This document shows, one piece after another, positions 31,601-38,916 of a DNA stretch of 43,233 bases. The position numbers were made by a program, and so were the translations under genes. The notes under the pieces were generated by a model. It ran no database searches. It worked only from the letters and a program-made list of their open reading frames with translations, and was not told the DNA's origin. The DNA comes from Tolypothrix campylonemoides VB511288. GTDB lineage: Bacteria; Cyanobacteriota; Cyanobacteriia; Cyanobacteriales; Nostocaceae. How positions within the stretch are numbered: the stretch's first letter is position 1; every line of letters begins with the position of its first letter. Location of the stretch: NCBI GenBank assembly GCA_000828075.3, contig JXCB02000001.1, positions 1,474,110-1,517,342 of the forward strand, given 5' to 3'.

Positions 31601-32588
31601 TCGTTTCTGCCATGCCGTAACATGGGTAAAATGCTTCAGGGCGAAACCCACAATCAGCAAAAGCTGCTGCAAACCGTGCCATAGTCTCTGCACGGACTGG
31701 TTCAGCTCCGCTGAAAGCCACTTGCCAACTGCTAAGGTCGAGAGTCGCTCGCTGTTCCTCAGTAATCTTGCTTACGCATAGATCGTAAGCAAAATTGGGT
31801 CCCCCGCTGGTGGTAGCTTTGTATCGCGAAATAGCTTCGAGCCAACGCAACGGGCGTTGCAGAAAAGCCTCTGGAGGCATGAGAAAACACGGTATACCTA
31901 CATACAAAGGCTGCAACATATTCCCAATCAGACCCATGTCATGAAAAAGCGGTAACCACCCGACGACGCTAGATTGGGAACTATGCTCAAATGCCTTCTG
32001 GATAATCTTTTCATTATGTAGCAGATTCTCATGGCTCACCATGACTCCTTTCGGTGTTCCTGTGGAACCCGAAGTGTACTGTAAAAAAGCCAGATTACTT
32101 CCACACAACGAGATTTCTTGCCATGACTCTGCCTGATTTTCGTCTATATTGTCGGTAGCCAAACAGGGCAATGCTGCTAGTTCTGGATTTTGGGCAACCC
32201 GACTTTTTATGTTAGTTAATAAAGCCTCTGTTGTGAGAATCACCTGAGCTTGGGCATCTGCGACAATTGCTTCTAGTCGGGACATCTTCTGATTAGCCCT
32301 GGGTGGGTAAGCAGGAACAGCAACAACCCCAGCATACAAACATCCGCAGAAGGCAGCGATGAATTCTAAACCTGATGGATATAGTAGTAAAGCTCGTTGT
32401 CCTGTTGCTCCTATACTTTGGAGTTGAGATGCGATCGCCTTTGAAATTCGATCCAATTCTCCATAACTTAGACTAGTTGATTCTTTCTCTCCATCTTGTA
32501 AAAAAGTATAAGCTTTCTGATCTTGTTGACATAGTGCCCTGTTTCTTAAGACATCTACTATAGTAAGCATACTCGTATCATTTCTCAT
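25617..32588 (-). CDS. Loading protein: FAAL-ACP-KS-AT-KR-ACP (2323 aa)
   Basis: This protein starts the pathway. A fatty acyl-AMP ligase (about 1-600; [19 protein letters not shown] near 175, [20 protein letters not shown]) should activate a free fatty acid and load it on the adjacent ACP (about 640-715). That carrier reads YGLSSLAAV near 657, with Ser instead of the usual Asp before the phosphopantetheine Ser. A full extension module follows: KS (Cys near 882 in [11 protein letters not shown]), AT (GHSVGEY near 1330; [10 protein letters not shown] near 1434, malonyl-like), KR (GGLGALG near 1922; Tyr in GNYAAAN near 2063; GVLQD after HAAG suggests B-type) and ACP ([10 protein letters not shown] near 2231). 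A DKSHTT tandem repeat lies in the KR structural half near 1851-1866. The start at 32588 has only a weak ribosome site; Met7 (ATG at 32570) is an alternative. The C-terminus looks helical ([13 protein letters not shown]), fitting docking to the next PKS. Confidence 0.96.
26990..27034 (-). repeat. 18-bp in-frame tandem repeat inside a KR domain
   Basis: The 18-base unit TGTATGTGACTTATCTGT (plus strand) occurs twice exactly, plus a partial third copy. On the coding strand it encodes DKSHTT repeats between LDLAP and [11 protein letters not shown]. The homologous PKS at 20660-25615 has only EYTGD there, so this is a local expansion in a linker of the KR structural subdomain. Confidence 0.85.
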
Positions 32589-33111
32589 GAAAATACCTAA
32601 GTCTTCAATAAAAATGTCAAGAATAAAGAAATTTTTCTCAAATCAATTGTGTCTTTAACTTTTTTTGGGAAAAACAAATTCCAGTATTGTTACTGTAACC
32701 TTTGTAAATATCAAAACTCTTACCAAAACGAAAAATTTATACTAACTTTTTATTCTTTATACCGATTTTTTACCGTTTTGCCTAAACTAGCTTGAGCAAA
32801 CACAAACTTTATTTCTAGCCGCTTTGCTAACTACTAGAAACTTACTGAGATATATTGATACGTTTTTACTGCTCATAACTTAACGCATCAAAATAGCAAA
32901 AATTACAAATATTGTCAAGCAATTTTCTTAAGTAATGCAACCTACATTCATGATTTTACTTTTCACAGGATATGGAAAAGAAATAAAGCTTCGTGGTAAA
33001 TATTTGGACTTTCTCCTAAACTGCTTGTAACTGACGCAACATGGGGATGCACTACTGTTTTAAACTTTTACTGTATTTTTTTATTATTACTATAAAAATG
33101 ATACCAACACT

Positions 33112-33232
33112 AGTAGGGAAAGTGGGGAATTAAAAAGTAGGAAAAGTGGGAAATTAAAAAGTAGGGAAAGTAGGAAATTAAAAAGTAGGAAAAGTAGGAA
33201 ATTAAAAAAGTAGGAAAAGTGGGAAATTAACA
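33112..33232. repeat. Five 24-bp purine-rich tandem repeats
   Basis: Five units of 24 bases (the fourth has 25) follow the pattern AGTAGGAAAAGTGGGAAATT plus AAAA, each differing by a few G/A changes. They have no spacers and no palindromic core, so this is a minisatellite, not CRISPR. It lies between the operon start and the truncated flv gene. Confidence 0.85.
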
Positions 33233-33451
33233 ATCAGAAGTCAGCTTGGGACTTCTGTACGACTAAGTGACTCTTGAGCAGGGTTTAAATAACGACAACA
33301 GCTTTCTTGTTCACTTTCGTTGGGGTCACCAATCCAAGGGCGGAAGTGATTCCTAGCTGCGAAGTTCTGACAACGACTGGGGAAATGCTCCCGACTTGAG
33401 GAGGGGCAATATTTCCCCGAACATAATTTTTCGTTTGATAACCATTACCTT

Positions 33452-33472
33452 AATCCCCAATCCCCAATCCCC
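33452..33472. repeat. AATCCCC heptanucleotide tandem repeat (3 units)
   Basis: Three exact copies of AATCCCC stand in tandem. They resemble the short tandem repeats (STRR) known from heterocystous cyanobacteria. They sit just upstream of where flavodiiron similarity begins and may mark the rearrangement that removed the gene's 5' part. Confidence 0.7.
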
Positions 33473-33499
33473 TTTACTGTTTGCCAAATCACCTTAAAA

Positions 33500-34873
33500 G
33501 GGAGTCTATATTTACTTGATACTGTAAATGCGTGTCACGATCCATTTTCTAAGCGGATTGTCAAAAGTGGCGATCGCGTAGATTTAGGTCAAGGACACGA
33601 AATAGAATTCGTGAGTGCGCCTAACCTGCACTGGCCCGATACAATATTCAGCTACGACCACAAAACCCAAACGCTGTTCACCTGTGACGCCTTTGGGATG
33701 CACTATTGCAGTGACGATACCTTTGACGTCAACCTAGAAGCAATTGAACCAGACTTTCGATTCTACTACGATTGCTTGATGGGTCCTAATTCCCGTTCCT
33801 TGCTCAATGCCATGAAGAAAATGGGCGAGCTTGGCAAAATTAGAATCATCGCCAACGGACACGGACCCTTACTGTATCATCATCTTGATGTCCTTAGGGA
33901 ATGCTATCAAGGTTGGAGCCAAAGACAAGCCAAGGCAGAAACAATCGTTGCTTTGTTCTACGTCTCCGGCTATGGACACAGTGAACGCCTTGCCCAAGCA
34001 ATTGCTCAGGGAGTCCAGAAAACTGAGGTTGGCGTCGAAATGATCGATCTGACCTCCGCTGAGATCCAAGAAATTCAAGAACTTGCGGGTAGAGCAGCTG
34101 GCATCATTATTGGTATGCCCCCAAGCGCTAACGCCGCAGCTCATGCTGCCATCAGTTCACTACTCGCTGTTGTCAAGAGCAAGCAAGTCATCGGACTGTT
34201 TGAATGCTACGGTGGCGATGATGAACCGATTGATCCACTGCGGAGAAAATTTCTCGAACTTGGCATCAAAGAAGCCTTCCCAGCCATCCGGATTAAAGAA
34301 ACTCCTACCAAAGCCACACACCAATTGTGTGAAGAAGCAGGTACGGACTTAGGACAATTGCTCGTCCGCGAACGCAACATCAAGCAAATCAAGTCCATCG
34401 ATGCAAACTTAGAAAAAGCATTGGGTCGGATTAGCAACGGATTGTACATTATCACCAGCAAAAAGGGTGATGTCCAAGGTGCAATGCTCGCTTCCTGGGT
34501 TGCTCAAGCCAGCATACAACCTTTAGGATTTACAGTTGCTGTTGCCAAAGACCGTGCAATTGATTCCTTAATGCAAGTGGGAGATAAGTTCGTCCTTAAC
34601 GTTTTGGAAGAAGGAAATTATCAAGAATTAAAGAAACAGTTCCTCAAGCGTTTGCAACCGGGTGCTGATAGATTCGCCGGAGTGAAAACCCAAACAGCCA
34701 AAAACGGTTCCCCCATTCTCACAGATGCTCTCGCCTACATGGAATGCGAAGTTGTAAGCAGCATCGAATGCAGCGACCACTGGCTCGTATACTGCACAGT
34801 TCAAGACGGTCGAGTCTCCAAACCCGATGGAATCACCGCTGTTCGCCATCGCAAAGTAGGCAACTACTACTAA
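33500..34873 (+). pseudogene. flv3: 5'-truncated Flv3-type flavodiiron (diflavin flavoprotein) gene
   Basis: Cyanobacterial flavodiiron proteins reduce O2 with electrons from the photosynthetic chain and are about 570 residues long. Here only the last ~455 codons are recognisable. In-frame similarity starts near 33500 (HDPFSKRIVKSGDRVDLG) without an ATG; the first usable start codon is the GTG at 33611, giving 420 residues. The second half of the diiron domain is present with canonical ligands (NLHWPDT, FTCDAFG, NGHGPLL), followed by flavodoxin (VALFYVSGYGHSERLAQAI) and flavin reductase domains, all without stops. The first ~140 residues, including the HxExDH ligands, are absent and are not found upstream. 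The canonical ligands mark it as Flv3-like. A truncated product could not bind a normal diiron site, so I call it a broken gene, although the remaining frame is intact. Confidence 0.75.
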
Positions 34874-34906
34874 TCGGGGAAAATCAGGGAGTCTAGGAAA
34901 ATATTC

Positions 34907-34955
34907 TTCCCTCCCTCCCTCCCTCCCTCTCTCCCTCCCTCCTCATCCCCTCCCT
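34907..34955. repeat. CCCT microsatellite between the flv genes
   Basis: An almost pure pyrimidine run of CCCT/CCTC units fills most of the 94-base gap before the flv1-type ATG. It leaves no recognisable Shine-Dalgarno for that gene and is a likely slippage site. Confidence 0.8.
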
Positions 34956-34967
34956 CACTCGATAACC

Positions 34968-36680
34968 ATGAGCAATCCCAATCCGCGCGACGTACAATTA
35001 AGAGCGATCGCTACAAACACCACAGTACTCAGGGCACGCAGTTGGACGCGTTTACGGTTTGAAATTGAATACGCGCTGGCAAAGGGTACCACCTCCAATT
35101 GCTATTTCATTGAAGGTGATAAAACTGCAATTATTGACCCACCTCCGGAAACTTTCACGCAAATTTTTATAGAGGCACTCCAGCAGTCTCTAGACTTGAA
35201 AAAGTTGGATTATGTGATACTAGGTCACTTTAATCCCAACCGAGTGGCAACTCTCAAAGCTTTGTTAGAACTTGCACCACAGCTGACCTTTGTCTGTTCG
35301 CTTCCTGGTGCTGCCAATTTGCGTGCAACTTTCCCCAACCACAAATTGAACATTATGGTGATGCGGGGGAAAGAAACTCTGGATTTAGGTAAGGGTCATG
35401 TGTTGCGCTGCATCCCCATCCCCAGTCCTCGTTGGCCCGCAGGTCTTTGTACTTACGACCAGCAAACGCAGATATTGTACAGCAATAAGCTATTCGGTGC
35501 CCATATCTGTGGTGAAGAAGTCTTTGATGAAGACTGGGGCACTCTTAAGGAAGACCAGCGCTACTACTTCGATTGCTTGATGGCTCCTCATGCAACTCAC
35601 GTACAAGCAGCTCTAGAGAAAATATCAGAACTGCAAGTGAGAATGTATGGTAATCTTCACGGTCCTTTGGTACGCTACGGATTGGTGGAACTTACCCAAG
35701 CTTATCAGCAATGGAGCCGTTCTCAAACCGAGCGCGAGATTACTGTTGCCCTACTTTACGCCTCAGCTTATGGAAATACAGCAACTCTGGCGCAGGCGAT
35801 CGCCCTTGGTTTAACCAAAGGAGGAGTCGCTGTAGAATCTATCAACTGCGAATTTGCTCAACCTGAAGAAATCAAGGCAGCTGTAGAAAAAGCTGATGGC
35901 TTTATCATCGGTTCTCCCACCATTGGTGGTAATGCGCCGACTCCCATTCACACTGCTTTGGGTATTGTGTTAGCAAGCGGTGACAACAGCAAACTCGCTG
36001 GGATATTTGGTTCCTATGGATGGAGTGGCGAAGCTTTTGACTTAATTGAAGGCAAACTCCGGGATGCAGGATATCGGTTTGGGTTTGACAGTATGAAAGT
36101 GAAGTTTAAACCCTCAGATGTCCTTCTCAAGCAGTGTGAAGAAACGGGTACAGACTTTGCCCAAACCCTCAAGAAAGCGAAAAAACTGCGTATGACGCAA
36201 CCCGCAGCGACTCCTGTTGAACAAGCTGTCGGTCGGATTGTCGGATCAGTTTGCGTCGTGACGGCAAAGCTTGGAGAAGTTTCTACTGGAATGATGGGGT
36301 CTTGGATTTCTCAAGCCACCTTTAACCCACCCGGTATCACTGTTGCTATTGCCAAAGACCGGGCAATTGATACCCTGATGTATCCAGGCGGTAAGTTTGT
36401 TTTAAATATTCTGCCTGAAGGTAATCAACAGGAATACATGAAACACTTCCGCAAATCTTTTGCCCCTGGAGAAGAGAGATTTGCAGGTTTTCCTACAGAT
36501 GTTGCGGATAACGGCTGCACCGTCCTCACTGACGCTTCAGCATATCTTGAGTGTTCTGTCAATAAGCGCATGGAATGTGGCGACCATTGGGTTGTATATG
36601 CAACTGTTGACAACGGTAAATTACTCAAACCCGATGCCGTGACAGCCATTCACCATCGCAAAGCGGGCAATCATTATTAA
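34968..36680 (+). CDS. flv1: Flv1-type flavodiiron protein (570 aa)
   Basis: The length is normal for the family. Domains: metallo-beta-lactamase-like 1-260, flavodoxin about 268-410 (VALLYASAYGNTATLAQAI), flavin reductase about 430-570 (AVGRIVGSVCVVTAKLG, VAIAKDRAIDTLM). The diiron ligands are not canonical: LGHFNPNRV near 86-92 replaces HxExDH, SPRWPAG has Arg where Flv3 has His, and SNKLFGAH has Lys where Flv3 has Asp. This pattern is typical of cyanobacterial Flv1/Flv2, which work with a canonical Flv3/Flv4 partner in light-dependent O2 reduction. The upstream partner gene here is truncated. Tandem flv3-flv1 order is known for the heterocyst pair flv3B/flv1B, but A or B type cannot be decided here. 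The ATG at 34968 begins MSNPNPRDVQL. Confidence 0.92.
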   Translation: MSNPNPRDVQLRAIATNTTVLRARSWTRLRFEIEYALAKGTTSNCYFIEGDKTAIIDPPPETFTQIFIEALQQSLDLKKLDYVILGHFNPNRVATLKALLELAPQLTFVCSLPGAANLRATFPNHKLNIMVMRGKETLDLGKGHVLRCIPIPSPRWPAGLCTYDQQTQILYSNKLFGAHICGEEVFDEDWGTLKEDQRYYFDCLMAPHATHVQAALEKISELQVRMYGNLHGPLVRYGLVELTQAYQQWSRSQTEREITVALLYASAYGNTATLAQAIALGLTKGGVAVESINCEFAQPEEIKAAVEKADGFIIGSPTIGGNAPTPIHTALGIVLASGDNSKLAGIFGSYGWSGEAFDLIEGKLRDAGYRFGFDSMKVKFKPSDVLLKQCEETGTDFAQTLKKAKKLRMTQPAATPVEQAVGRIVGSVCVVTAKLGEVSTGMMGSWISQATFNPPGITVAIAKDRAIDTLMYPGGKFVLNILPEGNQQEYMKHFRKSFAPGEERFAGFPTDVADNGCTVLTDASAYLECSVNKRMECGDHWVVYATVDNGKLLKPDAVTAIHHRKAGNHY

Positions 36681-36698
36681 GTAAGGCTTGGTATAGCA

Positions 36699-36729
36699 GG
36701 GGACTAGGAACTGGGGACTGGGGACTGGG
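36699..36729. repeat. GGGGACT heptanucleotide repeats
   Basis: GGGGACTAGGAACT is followed by CTGGGGACTGGGGACTGGG, heptamer-based repeats of the kind common between genes of Nostoc-like cyanobacteria. They lie 19 bases after the flv1-type stop. Confidence 0.7.
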
Positions 36730-36827
36730 TGAAAAGCCTTTTTGTGTCTAGGTTTTATCATCTGTTAGCGTCGTACGCACCTTGGCTGTTGCTATACAAT
36801 TGCATATTTTCTTATGAGGATTGCCAG

Positions 36828-36857
36828 GAGTCAAGAGTAACTTTTAACTCTTGACTC
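36828..36857 (+). terminator. Possible terminator hairpin after flv1
   Basis: A perfect 11-bp inverted repeat (GAGTCAAGAGT / ACTCTTGACTC) has an 8-base loop, about 150 bases downstream of the flv1-type stop. The following sequence is only mildly T-rich. It could equally be a dispersed cyanobacterial repeat. Confidence 0.4.
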
Positions 36858-37434
36858 TTCTTGCTGTTCTCGGTTGTATTAAATGTTGTTGTGGGGTGGG
36901 CATCTTGCCCGCCCAAATCTCGAACGGGGGAGACGCCCCAAAGTTCTGAGCCTTCACCCAGCGGGAGCTTGCGCTAACCGAAGAAACCGACCCTCAGACT
37001 TCTCTCCATCCCACAAAAAATCAGCAACAGCTTAATTTAGTAGATTTTATATATCTGGTCAGAAGTATAAGTAAAAAGCTGCTGTTGACATCATCCAAAA
37101 GTTGGAAAATCTTCCGTGTTTGTCACAACGACAGTCGAATAAGTATTATGTAAGCTTTAACTGCGAAATCAGATGCTATTGTATTTTATACAAACTAAGC
37201 ACTGAGATAACCGTTCTATCGTATTGTCCTCTTTGTATGACTCACGAAAACAGCAAAATTAAATTTCCTTTTTGGCAGTATTTGAACCAACCCGTCTTTG
37301 GTGGCAAAACAAAGCTGGTCTTAAGCCCCCGTCGCTTCGCGCATCTACATAGAATGGAACTTTTAGAACGGTGCTGGGTTAAGGTTTGTGACGCAAAAGG
37401 ACCACAACAGAATTCGTAATAAATAATTCGTAAT

Positions 37435-37476
37435 TCGTAATTCGTAATTATTTTCAGATATAATTACGAATTACGA
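37435..37476. terminator. 16-bp inverted repeat downstream of the symporter gene
   Basis: TCGTAATTCGTAATTA (37435-37450) and TAATTACGAATTACGA (37461-37476) are perfect inverses around a 10-base loop, immediately after the stop of the minus-strand symporter gene. The arms consist of ATTCGTAATT repeats that also occur just upstream. It may act as a terminator or be a dispersed repeat. Confidence 0.45.
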
Positions 37477-37484
37477 CTTATAAA

Positions 37485-38777
37485 TTACACGTTATCAACA
37501 GAACGGGGCTTTTTGCCATCGAGTAAAGCACTGACAGTCATATCCCCCATAACATTGATCACAGTACGGCACCGATCCAAAAACCAATCCACAGTTATCA
37601 ACAAAGCAATATACTGTGTGGGCAAGCCAACGGAAGTGAACACCAGTGTCATCGTCACCAACCCTGCTTCTGGGATACCTGCTGCACCCACCGACGCAAA
37701 AATCGACGTGAGGATGACAACGAATTGCTGCGGGATACTGAGATTTTGTCCAATCACCTGGGAGATAAACAGCGCAGACATCGCCTCATAAAGCGCAGTG
37801 CCATCATTGTTGAAATTTGAGCCAACTAATGCCCCCAACGAAGCAGAAGATTCCCGTAAGCCAATTTTTGTCTGCAAAACTTCAAAGGTGATGGGCATCG
37901 TCGCGACTGAGGAATCAGTTGAGAAAGCTGTTAAAAAAGCATCAGTACCGCCACGCAGAAAGTTTAATGGGTTAACCCAAGAACCAAATTTTACCCGAGT
38001 TAAGTAGTAGCAAGCTTGCAACGCCAACGCCACCACAACCGCCACGACGAACGCGCCTAGAGATTTAAACGGCTCAAAGCCTTTTTCGGCAACAGTTTTA
38101 CCAACAATTCCAAAAACTGCTAATGGTACTAGGGCAATCACCCAATGCAGGATGCGGATGATAGATTCAAACAAAATACCGATGACATCCTCTATCGCCT
38201 GGTATCCTCTCTTGCGTTGGGCAACTTGCTCTGATTTTATTGCCCGCAGGACAATGCCGAAGCAAAGAGCAATAACGATCAGCTGGATAACATTGTTATT
38301 AACCAAAGGCTCAAGGATAGCTTGTGGTATGGCATCTCTCAACAGTCCCCAAGGATCGAAAGTTTTCGGAGCTGTTTGGGCACCTCCTGGAGCAGCCAAG
38401 TTTCCCCAAGTCCCAGGACGCAGGATGTTTGCCACGAAAAGCCCAATCACAATCGCGACTGTCGTGTTAGTAAACAACAGCACCGCTAAACGCCGTCCTG
38501 CTGTACCGGGGATGTTGGTTGTCATGAAAGTATGCAATACTGCCATCAAAATCAGCGGCGTCGCCAGGGCGCGGAGAGCTTTTAGCACCAATTCAGCGGG
38601 AATTGCTAAAGTCTCTATGAAGGTTTTATTCGCTGGGCTAGGGTTTCCTGCACCCAATGCAACACCCAATGCGATCGCCAGAATGAGCGCAATGACAATT
38701 TGTAAAGTTAGCGGAATTCTTTGCCACCAGGGGCGAGGTTTAGTATTAGGCTTGTCAATGCTGTCTGTTTCGTTCAT
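37485..38777 (-). CDS. Dicarboxylate/amino acid:cation symporter (DAACS/SLC1 family, 430 aa)
   Basis: This membrane transporter should take up an acidic solute such as glutamate, aspartate or a C4-dicarboxylate, driven by Na+ or H+. The N-terminus is a short soluble segment (MNETDSIDKPNTKPRPWW) followed by a hydrophobic helix (IPLTLQIVIALILAIALGV) and further membrane segments. Family signatures are in order: a Ser/Thr-rich STDSSVATMP re-entrant loop, NFNNDGTALYE matching the NMDGT motif, GIPEAGLV in the second hairpin, and DRCRTVINVMGD in the last helix with substrate-binding Asp, Arg and Asn positions. Length fits the family. I see no good Shine-Dalgarno at the ATG. It is divergent from dnaE, with about 140 bases between them. 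The substrate cannot be settled by eye. Confidence 0.92.
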   Translation of the reverse strand: MNETDSIDKPNTKPRPWWQRIPLTLQIVIALILAIALGVALGAGNPSPANKTFIETLAIPAELVLKALRALATPLILMAVLHTFMTTNIPGTAGRRLAVLLFTNTTVAIVIGLFVANILRPGTWGNLAAPGGAQTAPKTFDPWGLLRDAIPQAILEPLVNNNVIQLIVIALCFGIVLRAIKSEQVAQRKRGYQAIEDVIGILFESIIRILHWVIALVPLAVFGIVGKTVAEKGFEPFKSLGAFVVAVVVALALQACYYLTRVKFGSWVNPLNFLRGGTDAFLTAFSTDSSVATMPITFEVLQTKIGLRESSASLGALVGSNFNNDGTALYEAMSALFISQVIGQNLSIPQQFVVILTSIFASVGAAGIPEAGLVTMTLVFTSVGLPTQYIALLITVDWFLDRCRTVINVMGDMTVSALLDGKKPRSVDNV

Positions 38778-38916
38778 GCAAGACGCTCAGTTCGCAATGC
38801 GATTATTAAAGCATCACTTTGGAAATCAAAGATTCCGGATAAGATAATCGTACGCGGCGACAAACTGCGTTACCCTAATAAACGCTTCTACTTTTGACTG
38901 CTAGTTGGAAACCTAT

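Larger units (their letters stand above)
32589..33499. other. Gene-free AT-rich upstream region of the biosynthetic operon
   Basis: I find no convincing gene here. The promoter of the minus-strand operon must lie in it, but I cannot place -10/-35 boxes with confidence. It contains the 24-bp tandem repeats at 33112-33232, a 7-bp hairpin (AGAAGTC/GACTTCT, 33236-33256) and AATCCCC heptamers at 33452-33472. Sequence resembling a flavodiiron gene starts only at about 33500. Confidence 0.6.
36681..37484. other. Repeat-rich intergenic region, no convincing gene
   Basis: Besides the repeats listed separately it holds an imperfect GC-rich hairpin (GGGTGGGCATCTTGCCCGCCC, about 36894-36914). A 105-codon plus-strand frame at 37102-37419 has no recognisable domain, no ribosome site and an odd Cys-rich composition; I do not accept it as a gene. 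Confidence 0.55.

Noticed and set aside
20660-32588. Hidden DH, methyltransferase or aminotransferase in the PKS proteins
   Set aside because: The AT-KR spans carry only the KR structural half, and I see no HxxxGxxxxP, SAM-binding or PLP-binding motif.
32589-33499. Defined sigma-70 promoter for the operon
   Set aside because: AT-rich sequence offers many TATAAT-like matches but no box pair at convincing spacing; placing one would be a guess.
37102-37419. 105-codon plus-strand ORF in the gap before the symporter gene
   Set aside because: No recognisable domain, no ribosome site, atypical composition, surrounded by dispersed repeats; probably chance.
38152-38847. 231-codon plus-strand ORF antisense to the symporter gene
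   Set aside because: It lies opposite a well-supported DAACS gene, and its composition (many Met, Ser, Ile, Pro runs) is that of a frame shadow.
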